DNA from: Botryosphaeria dothidea
Taxonomy: Eukaryota > Ascomycota > Dothideomycetes > Botryosphaeriales > Botryosphaeriaceae
Length of the DNA: 64,000 nt
Direction of reading: 5' to 3'
Assembly (NCBI GenBank): GCA_011503125.2
Contig: WWBZ02000040.1
Span: forward strand, 620,001 to 684,000
Shown: one piece after another, positions 23,938-35,537 of the stretch
Layout: each line of letters starts with the position of its first letter
Numbering within the stretch: position 1 is the stretch's first letter
The notes under the pieces: generated by a model
The model's database searches: none
Seen by the model: the letters and a program-made list of their open reading frames with translations, nothing else
What the model was told of the DNA's origin: nothing
Translations under genes and position numbers: made by a program

Positions 23938-24668
23938 TGCGATGTTTGAGAGAGAGCGTTTCTGTTCAAAAAGAAGGTATAAATCAACGAATGGATGGCG
24001 AGCGGCGGTGCAGGCCCATCTATTGGGGGCAAAGGATTTGTTATATAACATGCAGGTAGGCAGCAAGAGTGGAGCGATAGCGAACCAGTTGGTGTCTGAC
24101 TTGGCGTGCGGATCGTGTGTTGGACCCAACTCCTAGCCCTGTGGCATAGCCCCCTTGATTTCCGGGGGCCAGCCTCCACGGATGCTTTAAAACTTGCCGC
24201 ATGCGGCAATGGCCGCCAGTGCGCAACACCGAGCGCGGGACGAACTATACAGCGTCCGCCGAGCGATACGAGGTTGCAGCCGAAAGCAAATTACACCTCG
24301 TGGCAAACAGGGTGGAAAGGCAGACTTTGCGAGAGCATGGCGGACGCCTAGAGACGATCCGCGCCGCACTGGGCGGCACAGCTTGAAGATAAGATCGGTC
24401 TAGGAGGCATGGCGAAGCTTTCGTAGTGGCAGAAAAAGGATGTCGGGTTTCAGAGCGGTGTCAAGCTTGCCCTGAGCGCTGCAGCCAGGGTGCCAGGGTG
24501 CCAGGCATCTGCGCTTCCGGAGCTCTGCCGCTGGAGATGGTCACGTTCTCGCGCGCGCGACTCGCCAAGACCCAAATATAGGCTTCCTCCCGTAAACAAG
24601 CGCCGACGCCCGCCCACCGCTTGCCAACGCCCATATCTCCCCATTGCGAACCCGAAACCCAGCCCACG
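23938..24668. other. Divergent intergenic region, 731 bp
   Basis: Contains the promoters of the small membrane-protein gene (minus) and the Nnf1 gene (plus). No supportable gene. Confidence 0.5.
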
Positions 24669-25598
24669 ATGCCGGCCGCCGTCAATGGAGACCCAAACGG
24701 CAATGTGCCCTCGCGCTCGCCCTCCCCTGCCGCCGCACCCCCCGTCCCCGAATCGCCCGGCCCGCGCGCAACAGCCCTAGACGACATCTTCACCAAAGCT
24801 CTCGGCGCGACCGTCCAGCGCTGCTCGTACGCGAACTTCGCTGCGTGCTTTCCTACACCTGCCAAATATGTCCCCGAAAACTTGGATGCTTTCTGGAGAG
24901 ATTTTACTGGGCGCGTCAGAGTTGCCGCCAAGGTGAGTCCACTGAACTGGACAGAGCGGCATGAGCTCCACCAGGGCCTGCACGTCCGCTGAGGGCTGCC
25001 GACAGATGAGCAGATTATACCGGATGTTGTCTCAGCCTTGCGAGCGCCTTGACTGACATCGCGCTACCTGCGCCACAGAACAACTTCGACCAGATCCTCG
25101 CTTCGCGCAATGTTATCCAGTCGTTAAACTCGCTCGACGTCCTTCTTCAGGATGCCAAGAAACGCAAGGAGCTCGCAGAGGCAAATGCGAATGGTGCTCC
25201 CGTCGAACCACCCACCCCGTGAGTCTTCAGCCTCAGATCTACATCTATTGCCTCGTATCGGAGCCCTGCCGAGAACAGCGCTGTAATTTCCAGAAAACCT
25301 TCCATTGACTCTAAGCAGGCCTCATACCCTTTCCGCCGAAACCCTTGCTCTAGCCCACCTACAGCCTTTCCTCTCCGCCCAGACAGAAACTTTGGAGGCT
25401 CAGCTATCAAACACTCAGAAGGCAAACTCCCAGCTCTTGTCCGAAGTCGAGGCTCAGCGCCAGGAGCTGGCCGTCCTCTTGAGCGGGCTAGACCATGTCG
25501 TGGAGGATCTAGAAGGCAGCGTGAAAATGCTCTCCGAAGACGAAGTCCAGAGCCTCACCGAGGAAGTCCTCGACATCGACAAGGACCTTACAGGTTGA
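24669..25598 (+). CDS. NNF1: Kinetochore protein Nnf1 (MIND/Mis12 complex subunit)
   Basis: Exons 24669-24932, 25079-25218 and 25319-25598, giving 227 residues, close to the family's usual size. A Pro/Ser-rich N-terminus precedes the conserved head helices (ALDDIFTKALGATVQRCSYANFAACFPTPA, then LDAFWRDFTGRV). Next comes NNFDQILASRNVIQSLNSLDVLLQDAKKRK, and a C-terminal coiled coil from about residue 145 (SAQTETLEAQLSNTQKANSQLL and following). In yeasts Nnf1 pairs with Mtw1/Mis12 and links the inner centromere to the Ndc80 complex. Introns are 146 and 100 nt with GTGAGT donors. The assignment rests on the head-motif pattern and architecture; Nnf1 is poorly conserved, so moderate-high confidence. 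Confidence 0.8.
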
Positions 25599-26606
25599 GA
25601 TAAGAGAGCTACTTGTCGAAGGATATCTGACCTTCCAGGAAAGTCTCCTCCTGGATCACAGCTGTGGGGAACAATGGACTTGAAGGCTAAATAGGCCTCT
25701 AGCATGCTTAGATCGCCATGTTTTCGGCTGCAATCTGAGCAATGGTAGCCCGAAGTCTCGACGCGCCATGGACTCTTGTCCAGCTTCGAGTCCCACGTAT
25801 GTCCATGCCCCCATGACAGCTAGTCCGAAGACGCCATGGTGTTTGGATGCCTTGTCGAAACATGGTCGAAAGCGTCCATTGCTTCGAGACCCGGTAGTCT
25901 CCTCCAACTTACCCGCAGCCTTAGGACAACTGCTACTCCCAAACTGTCTCCGAGGGTCTTTTGTAGCCGTACCGCGTTTTCCGTTATCAACTGCAGCTTC
26001 TTCGGCTGGTTTCGGTGGATCTCCAGAGTGGCTTGAGGGGAAGAAGCTTGTTTCACCAACGCCGCTATTGATTTGCAGTCAAACAATCAGAAAGAGGGGA
26101 ACAAGTGGCATATCGGAGGTCTGTGCTACCAATGGGGATTCCCTAGTGCGGGTTGTGACGGCTTAACCCACCAGTAGTGCCCGAATAGGACGCAGACAAC
26201 CGTCTGGGGCCGTCCTTGGCGAGTATAGCCATGGCAGGAACAAACATCCACGTGCCGCGCTCGCCGCCCACGAAGCTCACCGACTACTCAGCTGCTAGGC
26301 TGTGCATTAGAAGGAACCCATGTACAATCCATCGTCCGTTCTCTTATGTCATACCCATGGCTTTCCCCAGTGAAACATGTCTTCGGCTCCGAGAGGTTAA
26401 TGGTGACCTGATGTGAGAATAAAAGGCCGCATGATGCACGCTGTTGCATCACCCAAGCTTTCACGTTCTCCTTCCACCCTTCAGCTTTTCTTGGTGGTGG
26501 CTGGTTCAAGGCGTCATCCACCCCACATTCCGCTATCCAACGCTCGCGCTATCCCGCGAGCACGCAATACGTAACCTCCATTGCTCATCAAACTGCCTGT
26601 TTCGGC
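25599..26606. other. Intergenic, 1.0 kb
   Basis: Lies between two plus-strand genes. Overlapping frames of 60-130 codons on both strands carry no motif. The promoter of the sulfite oxidase gene is expected in the right half. Confidence 0.5.
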
Positions 26607-28157
26607 ATGGCTACCGTGACAAGCACCATTGTATCACCCCCGTGCAGAAGCTTCATCTGGTAGTTCCCGCTCTCCTGACACCAGTACCAGACTAGACTCG
26701 AGTATTCGGTTGAGAAACCGCTCAACCGCGAGCCTCCGGTGGAGAAGTTGGTATCCAGGTGAGCATCGCACCCTGCGCGTTTTCTCGGCCGAACACATCG
26801 GACGGCAGGCTCACAAGAGCTCCTCCACCAGCTTCATCACCGAAGATGGCGGCTTCGACAGGAATCACGGGTACGTCACCGACAGGATTGATCCACCGCA
26901 ACCAACACCAGCCGCAACCAAACGAACCCACCCGGCTAACCAACACCCAACAAACAGGCCCATCCCCCACATCGCCCCGCAAACCCACACCCTGACCATC
27001 ACCACGCCTTCGTCCGGCCATCGTCTCTCCCTCAGCCCCAACGACCTCCGCACCCTCTTCCCCCAGCACACCCTCCTCGCCGCCCTCCAATGCGCCGGCA
27101 ACCGCCGCCACACGATGCGCACGCAGCTGCGCGAGGTCAAGGGCGTCGACTGGCTCGACGGCGCGGCCATGTGCGCGATCTGGCGGGGGCCGCGGCTGCG
27201 CGACGTGCTCGCCGCCGTGGGGATGCGGCAGCAGCGGCGGCCGGCGGCGCGCCGCAGCGACGGGGCCGACGGGCTGGGGCGGGTGGACAGCGCCGTCGAT
27301 GGAGAGGGGGACCGGGGCTTACACGTGCAGTTCGAGAGCCGCGCGACGGCGTGCCAGGAGGCCCGGTGGTACGGCGCGTCGATCCCGCTGGCGCGGGCGA
27401 TGGGCGAGGCGGACGAGGTGGTCCTGGCGGTTGAGATGAACGGGCGGCCGTTGACGGCGTCGCATGGGGCGCCGGTGCGAGTGATCGTGCCCGGGTGCGC
27501 GGGGGCGAGGAGCGTGAAGTGGTATGTCTTTTTTCCCATCCCTTATCGATGAGTACCGGGCGTTGCTGAAGCGAGAGAGAGGGAGAGAGAGTCGGGACCG
27601 ATGGCGAGACTGCTAACGTTCGTACGCGTAGGCTCGACACCATCACAATCCAGCCGCACGAGAGCCCGAACCACTACCAGAAACGTGACTACAAGATCCT
27701 CCCGCCGACGGCCCTCGACGGACCGGCCGCCGAGAAGTGGTGGGACCGCCTCCCGCCGCTCATGGACATGCCGGTCAACTCGGTCATCGGCGTCCCGGCG
27801 TCCGGCGCGCGCGTGGCGGCGGCGTCGGCCGACGGTACGGTCGAGGTCATCGGGTACGCGCTGCCGGGCGGTAGGAACGGACCGGTCCGTCGGGTCGAGG
27901 TGTCGGGTGATGGGGGCCGCACCTGGTCGGACGCGGAGATCCTGGAGCCGCCGAACGAGATCAAGGAGATGGGATTGAGCTTGAAGTGGGCGTGGAGTTT
28001 GTGGCGTGCGAGGGTACGCATGGAGAAGGGATCCGAGAAGAAGATTTGGAGCAGAGCGACGGATGGGAGGGATACGCAGCCGAGATATCCGGAGTGGAAT
28101 TGGAGAGGATTAGCGTACAACGGGTACGGAGAAGCAGCAGATCTAACTGTAGAGTGA
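26607..28157 (+). CDS. Sulfite oxidase, molybdenum-cofactor enzyme without heme domain
   Basis: Exons 26607-26630, 26685-26758, 26832-26870, 26958-27521 and 27632-28157, giving 408 residues. The family start EYSVEKPLNREPPVEKLVSSFIT and RNHGPIPHI are recovered only with these exons, which supports the first three very short ones. The molybdenum-ligating Cys is in LQCAGNRR near residue 91. Later blocks VKGVDWLDGAAMCAIWRGPRLRDVL, RWYGASIPLARAM, NGRPLTASHGAPVRVIVPG and ARSVKW match the Moco domain, and KILPPTALDG to VSGDGGRTW the dimerisation domain. There is no N-terminal cytochrome b5 domain and no mitochondrial presequence, so it is plant-like in architecture. The reaction is sulfite to sulfate. 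The ending WRGLAYNGYGEAADLTVE lacks a clear peroxisomal signal. Exon 4 is extremely GC-rich. Confidence 0.92.
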
Positions 28158-28395
28158 TGGGCGGGTGTGATTAAAGCATGACCATCCTGGTAGTGCCAAT
28201 CTTCCCATGGTAGCGTTGTTTTTCATCCAGGGGCGTCACGCTTTCTTTAGCGGTGTCTCTTTTCAATAACGGGGATTTCAGGACGCGGACGTGATAGCAA
28301 GCCGCTCTAATATTGAGGGGGTAATTTTTCTAGTTCAGGACACCGAAAGCTATTACAAAGACCAGTATTTCTTTCTTTTAGAAGATTGCCCACTT

Positions 28396-29451
28396 CTAAA
28401 GGTCTGGCAAAAAGGAACCAATTGTGCGGTCAATGTTGACGGTTCCATCGGGGAATCTTGGCCAATAATCTTCATCTTCCCACTGAGTGGAAACCAGCTG
28501 CGGCTCAGGTTTCGTCTTAGCGGTCCAGAGCTTTCCTTCGAGGGCTCGATCCAACAACCACTCAGTGCAATGCCTGGGATCTTTGGGGAGACAGAATTGT
28601 TCGACGCACTCATTGCGCTGCGTCGTTTCTTGGTCTTCAGAAGAGCTACCCATTCCCAGGGACACCCACCGGTCGATAGCTTTCCAGTGGTTTTGAAGGT
28701 TGTTGACTTCATGCAAAAGAATGAACTTGGTCTGGCAAGTGGCGATTTCCTGGAAAAAGTCACGCCTTGACCACGGCATGCGAAGCGCTGGCGTGGCCAA
28801 GATCATGTGCTCGATGTTGGACAAAGGCTCGGGCTTAATGAAAGGCATCAAATCCTCGATATACGTGCCTCGGAGAAGAATATTCTTGAGGTTTTGAAGA
28901 GGAATCCACGTATGATAAGGGAATTGACCGCAGCTGACAAAGTCCTCCAAGCGGTCGAGCTGGCTGAAAGCGGACTCGAGCTTTGGAATGACGCTCAGAT
29001 GGTCGAGTTCGGGTGGCATGGTATCGAAAGGCATGTTGATGACAAGACGTTTGAGTGATGGCTTCATAATGGCGAAGAGCTCAAAGGTCCACTGGGCGAT
29101 GGGCTGACTATCGATTGAGCGAGGCGGAAAGGGAGCAAAATACATGCTGGTAAGACGCGGCTTGAGGTCGACATGCGGAAGAGTGGATGCGCAGCGTCCG
29201 GGAGCCAACAAAGTCTCCAACGCGATCAAGAGCAGACGAAGGCGATTCTCGGAGTCGATGAAAAGGCATCGCGAGTACAGGTGACGGATAGCAGGAGGAT
29301 AAGTAAGCCTTGAGACACATGTGAAGGCGAGGATGGTTTTCACAGCCGGATCCGAGGGTCGGAGGGCAACTGTTGATGCTGGTGGCACGAGGCTGTCCAG
29401 GACGTGCAAGAGAAGCTCAGGCGGTAGTACGCAAGCATCTGGAGCGGACAT
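28396..29451 (-). CDS. F-box-like protein of unknown function
   Basis: A single exon gives 351 residues from ATG 29451; an upstream in-frame ATG at 29559 would add 36 residues of low-complexity His/Pro sequence and is disfavoured. The N-terminal LPPELLLHVLDSLVPPAS and the following TCVSRLTYPPAIRHLYSR match the start of an F-box-type fold. F-box proteins recruit substrates to SCF ubiquitin ligases through Skp1. The rest is a leucine-containing helical region (LKRLVINMPFD, LDRLEDFVSCGQ, LQNLKNILLRGTYI) like degenerate leucine-rich repeats. Such proteins are abundant and fast-evolving in Pezizomycotina. No substrate can be inferred. Confidence 0.72.
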   Translation of the reverse strand: MSAPDACVLPPELLLHVLDSLVPPASTVALRPSDPAVKTILAFTCVSRLTYPPAIRHLYSRCLFIDSENRLRLLLIALETLLAPGRCASTLPHVDLKPRLTSMYFAPFPPRSIDSQPIAQWTFELFAIMKPSLKRLVINMPFDTMPPELDHLSVIPKLESAFSQLDRLEDFVSCGQFPYHTWIPLQNLKNILLRGTYIEDLMPFIKPEPLSNIEHMILATPALRMPWSRRDFFQEIATCQTKFILLHEVNNLQNHWKAIDRWVSLGMGSSSEDQETTQRNECVEQFCLPKDPRHCTEWLLDRALEGKLWTAKTKPEPQLVSTQWEDEDYWPRFPDGTVNIDRTIGSFLPDL

Positions 29452-31438
29452 GTTGCTGGTTTGTGATGGCGGATGGTGATGATGTTGATGCGATAAACGA
29501 GGCGATAAGCGGGTGGGTCCGGGCGGCAACCACTTTCCACGCGGACGTGTCCTGGACACATTAATCCTCTCCTTCCTACAATCTCCATCTTCTCACAATA
29601 CCAGTGCCATCGTTGTCGAACCAGAGGTTGCCGAGAACGTACACGGAGGCCACCAGACCCTGTCGCGATCGACATTTGACTACTCGGGCGGATAACTTGA
29701 CGTCCATTTCCGGGAGCTTACCAGCACTCGTGTCGCTCGTCAGCATAAGGACCTTGTCTGGAACTCTCTATCATGCGCCTGCGAACCCGCTTCAGTACAG
29801 TTCGAGATCGGCATAGCGAACAATTTTCTCGAGGTCAAATCCGTCCGAGCAGGCTTTTCAAAGATCGTCAGGATGAAAGCTGGGCGCTGCAGCCGGATAG
29901 AGATGACGACGATGTTACCAGAAAGCAGGCTACGGAACCAGAAGTTCGAAGCACGGCATCGTGACGCGTAAGGTTGAGGAGAGGCCATCTCCTATTATTA
30001 GTCTTTGGTTGCACGCCGCCTCCATGTGAAGCAATTGCGCACACATGACTGCATCGACGAGGTAGCCTCTGCTTCTTTGACACGCGCTCCCCAGAAACAC
30101 GACCTAAAAATAACCGGCAGATCGGCAGCTAATCTGAATGATGAGATTCAAGATGTCTGATTGGCCTAACTGACCGAAAGACACTAATTATACCCGAATC
30201 TCACGACATTACATGAGTCGCCGCTAACATACCGCCGCGGGTGAAAGTGGATCCTGGCTACATGCGGCGCGATCCAACGCTATGACCGACGATCTCTTGC
30301 TTTGCCAGGCGTGAAATGACGCTTTCCCAGGCAAACGGCCACTCTCAGCCAGCATTCTGGAATGTTGAACTCCAGCGGGTGCGCAACGGCGAACTGTCGG
30401 GTTGGCTGATCGTTTTCCCTTCTTGTCCTCCATCAACCTGAGAGCATTGCTTACACTCTTTCTCTAAGCATACTCTGGATGAATTAACACTACTCTCAAG
30501 AGCATGAGTATTTCTATGACTGCATATGCTTTGGGGGGAGCCTTCTTTTTTTCCTCTTTCTGTTTGGTTTGAGTGCAAGTCTCCGGCTGATTGGGATAGG
30601 CAATCCTTGTCAAGTGTCTCCGTCCACATCTTGCTCGAGCTGCACACCGGTATCACGCTTTCCAGCCATAGCAAGAGAGCCTTCTCCGTGAGGCAAGCTG
30701 AGACGCGTAATCATTAGGCGCTTGGCTCCTCGAGAGGCTTGACAAAGTGAGTTCGTGGGGCCATCAGCCAGGATGAGCAGCTTGGAGCCGCCGAATACGT
30801 ATGTGGGAGGGCTCTCTCTGGCTGGTGCCTGAATCGACAGCGAATGAGGAACAGCACTCCGCCTGCAGGAGCTTTGAAATCTGGGTTCTTGTTGAGTAGG
30901 GCAACTCCACATACAGCCCTGACCATCCACTTCTCGGGTTTCGTATTCGGAATGGCCATTTCTGATTGGTAGACGGGAACGACTGGGCAGCCCGGAACGA
31001 GCGGACAGCTCGGGAAGCTTAATGCGACGCCTGGTAACCCGAAACCTTATCTCGTACTCGGCTCACCACCGCTTTCCATACACCTGGAGGATCTGCACCT
31101 ATGCTTAACCTCAAGCCACCAGCCTACGTACACCAGCAGGGCTCAACACCATGGAGTAGCCCCTGCGCCTGCGTGTCTGGAGCGCCCTATGGGTAAAAAA
31201 TAGCTGCCCAAGCTTTTCGTAGCTTAGCCTAGAAATGCTTGGACGAAGAAGAATAAGAGCCGCCATGGCCCTGGTTTCTATAAAATCCTGAACCTTCCTG
31301 CCTGTCAGGTCTCAGAACCCCACTCAAACCTCAACCTTCCAGCGACCGAAGCGAGAACGACCTCACGCCTTCCGGGAAAGTCAAAGCCGGCCCAGCTCCA
31401 ACTCGATTACACAACAATACTATCAAACCTCGACACCA
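29452..31438. other. Divergent intergenic region, 2.0 kb
   Basis: Upstream of the F-box-like gene (minus) and the conserved coiled-coil gene (plus). Frames of 60-110 codons occur on both strands but none has a recognisable domain. A TATA box at 31279 serves the plus-strand gene. Confidence 0.5.
31279..31285 (+). promoter_or_regulatory. TATA box
   Basis: TATAAAA stands 160 nt upstream of the ATG at 31439. It is followed by a C/T- and A-rich leader with CTCAAACCTCAACC, typical of transcribed fungal 5' UTRs. Inference from position and consensus. Confidence 0.5.
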
Positions 31439-32687
31439 ATGGCCCATACTACTCAGAAGCCGCCGGCATACCAGGACAGCATGTTCTCGGAAGCTCAATC
31501 ACACGCAGTAGAGCTGCCCACCTCGAGGGAACATTCTCGATCCAGAACGTCCACCATGCGAGGCATCCAAAAGCCCATCGTGGTTCCTCGTAAGTTCAAT
31601 TCGAACAGGCGAAAGGAAAGAGCTACTGACACAGTTCGCAACAGAAACCGTGAACATGTTCTATGTCCGTTCTTTCTCTCCTTTCGCCCGCGCCTACGCC
31701 CCCGCGCTCGGCGAGCTGCCCAACCCGATCTCTCAGGATGAGTTCCTTGCCTTCATCGACGGCCTCAACAACGCCTTCATGATGCATCCGTTCTTCCAGG
31801 CCGGCTTCATGGCCGGCGGCATGGTCATGTCCGCGCCTCTCCTCCCTGTCCAGCTCGCCGGCGGCGGCCTGCAAGCCCTCGCGGCCGTCGGCTCCGGTGC
31901 CGTCACCTTCGTCCGGGCGAAGAAGTTCCTGAAGAAAGCCAACGCTGAGATCTTCAACCCGCGCGGCCTGACGGTGCGCACGTGCACGACCAAGAGGATG
32001 ATGCAGGCCGTCGGCATGAACGAGGCCAAGCTGACCCTTCCGGCGCTCAACGACGTTGACGACCTCGAATTCGGCCTCACGCACACCGCCTCCGGCCGCA
32101 GTACGCCGGCCCTTGAGCAGGGCATCCCCGAGGACCCGCGCATGCGCCGCCTGCGCGCGCTGGAAGGGTTCGTCACGCCCGTCTCGTTCGACGTGCCGCC
32201 GGAGCCGCTGCCAGAGGGCGCGCTGAGGCGCTACACGACGGCGCCGACGCGCTGGATGAACAGCCGCAACGTACGCGGCCTGATCAAGGCCCGCGAAAAG
32301 GGCCTCCAGCAGCAGCGCGACAAGGCAGCCGAGCTGGACGAGGAGCTGACGGCCGCGAACCGCGAGATCGAGGAGCTCGAGCGCCTCGCTGCCGCGCAGG
32401 AGACGGTCGAGAACCAGTATTTTGCCAACGAGGCGAGGAGTGCTGGCGGCCACCACGGCGGGCACCAGCGGATGGCGAGCCAGGATCTTGCGGCGAGTCT
32501 GGAGCGGAGGGCGCAGATCATCGAGGAGATCAAGAAGGCGGGCGAGAAGAAGATCAAGAAGAGCGATAAGAAGGAGGAGCGCGTGGCCAACAGGATCCTG
32601 TGGGTCGTCATCACGCGGTCGGAGAATGCGCCCCCGGAGGAAGAGGAGTTGGAGCTGTCCGATGAGGCTAGCCAGCAGAGCCACTGA
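31439..32687 (+). CDS. Conserved fungal protein with C-terminal coiled coil, unknown function
   Basis: Exons 31439-31589 and 31645-32687 (55-nt intron, CTGAC branch), giving 397 residues. After a polar N-terminus comes the block RGIQKPIVVPQTVNMFYVRSFSPFARAYAPAL. It is followed by ISQDEFLAFIDGLNNAFMMHPFFQAG and a Gly/Ala/Val-rich hydrophobic stretch (MAGGMVMSAPLLPVQLAGGGLQALAAVGSGAV, about residues 108-139). Residues 240-350 are highly charged helix (REKGLQQQRDKAAELDEELT, ANREIEELERLAAAQETV). I recall the SQDEFLxFIDGLN pattern in a large family of uncharacterised Pezizomycotina proteins without an established function. A 353-codon antisense frame over exon 2 is a by-product of GC-rich third positions. 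Confidence 0.85.
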
Positions 32688-33427
32688 GTTTGAACGGCGT
32701 GGGTGCCGGCTGGCAAGAGGGGATTTTACTTTCTTTTCCTTTTGCTATTTGCTGTTTTTACGTTCAAGATATCCGACATTCGCTCCTGCAAAGTTACATG
32801 ATTTATAGACTTTTTTTTCTTCTTCTAGTTGAGATGTTATGAAACCGTTTTGACTTCAACCGTCTCCACCCTCGTATCTTTATTGATCTTACTGCTCTAT
32901 CATGCTTCCGGAATCATCTCCAGCCTCCGGTTCGATCCGACTATCCTCGGAGCCTTAAGAGCAAGGAAGTTTCGAACGACCTCGGCAGCGTCATCTGCGT
33001 ATTCGACCACCACCATCGGCCCGACGACCATCGCAGCTATAGGAAAAGTCAGCGTACATTTCCGAATACACCCTCCGATGGCTGCACCACAAGCGAGGCT
33101 GATTCCAGCGATCCCGAGCAAGAACGTGGCACTGCCTGTCACCATGGCCACCGCATCCTGCCGCAACGCGGTTCTCAGCGCCGTAAAGCAGGACCTCCCG
33201 ATTGCGTCCGAGATATTGAACGCACCCATCGACCATCCTCGGCGGGTCTCGCTCTCGAGGCGGAATGGCCAGACCTCGCCCGGAGAATGCAGCGGCTCCG
33301 AGACGCGCAGTCGTTCCTCCGTCGGAACGAGCAGATGCAAGACGACTTCCCTCCTCCTCCTCCTCCCCCCCAACATCAGCACGAACCCGGTGCTCACCGA
33401 ACACTCTCAACAACACGCGCAGCAAGC
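32688..33427. other. Intergenic, 740 bp
   Basis: Lies between the stop of the plus-strand coiled-coil gene and the stop of the minus-strand bZIP gene. A 165-codon minus-strand frame is listed separately as a doubtful gene. Confidence 0.5.
32900..33397 (-). CDS. Doubtful small membrane protein
   Basis: Not recognised. The minus-strand frame encodes up to 165 residues. From about residue 57 (MGAFNISDAIGRSCFTALRTALRQ) it holds two clear hydrophobic stretches (AVAMVTGSATFLLGIAGISLACGAAIGGCI and LTFPIAAMVVGPMVVVEYADD). It ends RNFLALKAP...RLEMIPEA. It sits 30 nt beyond the stop of the bZIP gene on the same strand, so it would need its own promoter inside that gene or be a 3' extension. An overlapping plus-strand frame (32829-33482) is less protein-like. 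It could be chance. Confidence 0.3.
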   Translation of the reverse strand: MSTGFVLMLGGRRRRREVVLHLLVPTEERLRVSEPLHSPGEVWPFRLESETRRGWSMGAFNISDAIGRSCFTALRTALRQDAVAMVTGSATFLLGIAGISLACGAAIGGCIRKCTLTFPIAAMVVGPMVVVEYADDAAEVVRNFLALKAPRIVGSNRRLEMIPEA

Positions 33428-33785
33428 TCACCAGCGCGCGTCGCAAATCGCATTCACCGACCAATCCGCAAAGTGGCGGTAGACGCGCAGCGTGCCGGCA
33501 TCGAGCGCCACGGCGGGCGGCGGTATGCGCGCGCGCGGGCCCCCCTGCGACGGCGACAGCGGCACGCCCGCGGCCACGATGTCGGCCAGCTCGGGCGCGT
33601 AGAGCTCCGGGTGCTTGCCGAAGACGGCCGGGTCGAGCTTGTACACGGTCGCGCCGTCGTGCATGCGCAGGAGCTGGAAGACCTGGCGCGCGTGCGCCGG
33701 CGACTGGAAGAGGGCGGCCGCGCTGGGCGCTGGGAGCGCGGCCGTGGTGGTGGTGTCTGGCGGGGAGAAGTCTTCGTCTTTGTCG

Positions 33786-33816
<31 letters not shown>

Positions 33817-35201
33817 CGTCGTCGTCATCGCCCATGGCTTGGATGATGTCCCACAGGTGCACGTATCCGCGCATCGGCTGGCGCGCGGTGCTGATCAGGA
33901 GGGACAGGTCGGTCTCGACGACGTACGAGTTGGCCAGCTCGAGGATGATTTCGTCGATGAGCGGGTTCGCCGCGTGCATGAGGATGAGCTTGTCGCGGAT
34001 CGCGGGGAAGGGGCTCCAGTCGATGAAGGTGGGATAGGATCCGGATTCGGATATCTGTAGCGCCGACGGCCTGTACCGTGGGTGCAGGTGGGCGTACATC
34101 TCACGGGTGGGGTTCAGTTGCCAGGTGATAAGGTCGGAGATGTGGTTGTACCACTTGGTTGGTGTATACCACGACATGGCGAGAGGGCGGGTCAGGCTGT
34201 TGAACATTGACAGCATGACTGAGATGGACTGCTGGAGTTTGTACCTATTGAGTTGCTTCGGTTAGCGTGCATACGAGCAGAGAGCGCATTATCGGCCTCC
34301 GCACAGTCTGGTTTCGGCTGGTTGCTGCATCCTGACATGCTGCCACTGGTTCCAAGTGCAATCTCTGAGCGAGTTAATGTGGTCCGAGACACGCGAGTTG
34401 GAGCATTTGATGCTGCTGTCGCGTAGCGGTGGACTATATTCTATCACGCGCCAATATGCCGTCAGGCCCATTTGATAGTTGTATGACCAAATTCCTGGGA
34501 CTTCATCGCAAAGAGTCAAATGTCCTTCTGCAGGAACATCCAGCATCGAGTCTCCTCCGACGTCTGTGTGCTCGCCTTGCGTTAGGTCCGGAGTTTGGAA
34601 TGCATCGTTGAGAAAATCAAAAGTACCAATCATCTCGTTCGTTGACTCGTGCTGTGTGGCTGATGATGGTCCATCATTTCGTCCAGACTGATTACCTTGA
34701 TCAGTTCCCAAGACCGGAGCGAGGTCCATCGAACTTTCGGTGTAAACCGGACTTGTCGAGTCAGGAGGAGGCATCTCTTCTTCCTGGCTAGCGTTTAACT
34801 CTCCACCAACGTCTCTGTCAGTCCGAACAGGCGCAACGTCCGTAGAGTCTGATTCATTCAGAGTACCATGCATTATCTGCGAGAGCTTCTGCAATGAGGC
34901 TTGTGCGTTGGCGAGCTTATTAATAAAGACTGTAAGCTGTTTGCGTAGGCGTTGATTTTCCGCCTCTAGTTCAGCCATCCTTTCATTCTCCGTGGCTCCT
35001 GTTCTTGCCAGACGCCTCTCCAGATCTCTTATGTAAGCGACCTGCCGTTGGCGGAAAGCTTGTTGTGACATTCTGTTTCGAAGTTTTCTTTGTAGACCAA
35101 TCAGCGCCCGGCTGACATGGACGTGGTGGTAGCTCATACTTTCTCTCCAATGCATCATCAGGGTCCGCTTGGGCATCGCGGGGTCTGCGACGTGGAGCCA
35201 T
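33428..35201 (-). CDS. bZIP transcription factor with C-terminal DUF3425-like domain
   Basis: Exons (minus) 35140-35201, 34305-35087 and 33428-34244, giving 553 residues. The basic region is reconstituted by the first intron: ERKKLRNRMSQQAFRQRQVAYIRDLE, residues 19-44. It has the Yap/Pap1-like NxxxQxAFR pattern, with Ser in place of the usual Ala. A leucine-zipper-like heptad region follows (ERMAELEAENQRLRKQLTVFINKL). The middle is acidic, Ser- and Thr-rich. The C-terminal domain (SMFNSLTRPLAMSWYTPTKWYNHI, DLITWQLNPTREMYAHLHPRYRPS, FIDWSPFPAIRDKLI) matches the DUF3425 region found in many fungal bZIP regulators. A ten-residue Asn run interrupts it. The second intron uses a GTGCGG donor and is less certain. 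Next to RidA and the FMN dehydrogenase it may be their regulator. Confidence 0.86.
33784..33815. repeat. (GTT)n trinucleotide repeat encoding poly-Asn
   Basis: About ten GTT/AAC units in the bZIP gene, flanked by GTC (Asp) codons, encode D5N10DKDED. Read directly. Confidence 0.95.
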
Positions 35202-35537
35202 GCTGACGGTGGTGATTGATGGTTGATTGGGGGGGGCTGCGGTCGCGCTGCATAGCATTGACGAGATTCACGCCCTATGACATTTGCAGGCGGTAGCACT
35301 AAACAGGTCAGCCAAGAATTTCGACAAAACTTGCTTGGCAGTCGTCAAGAAGATCTTCTTGCATGACTCGTTTTCCACTCAAAAAACAAGCCCAGAATGC
35401 TCGTCGCCAAATATTTCTTTCAATCAATGCGTTAAGAAGCTCAAGGGAATCGGACGCATTTCTCTCTCAAATTGACGTTGACTACTGCGAGAAGAGCTAA
35501 GTGAGAAGTGACAGCACGATGGCAATCGAAAGTCAGA

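Noticed and set aside
26865..27539. 224-codon minus-strand open frame
   Set aside because: Antisense to sulfite oxidase exon 4; composition artefact.
31623..32684. 353-codon minus-strand open frame
   Set aside because: Exactly antisense to the well-supported exon 2 of the 31439 gene. The product is low-complexity Arg/Leu/Gly-rich; it results from GC-rich third positions.
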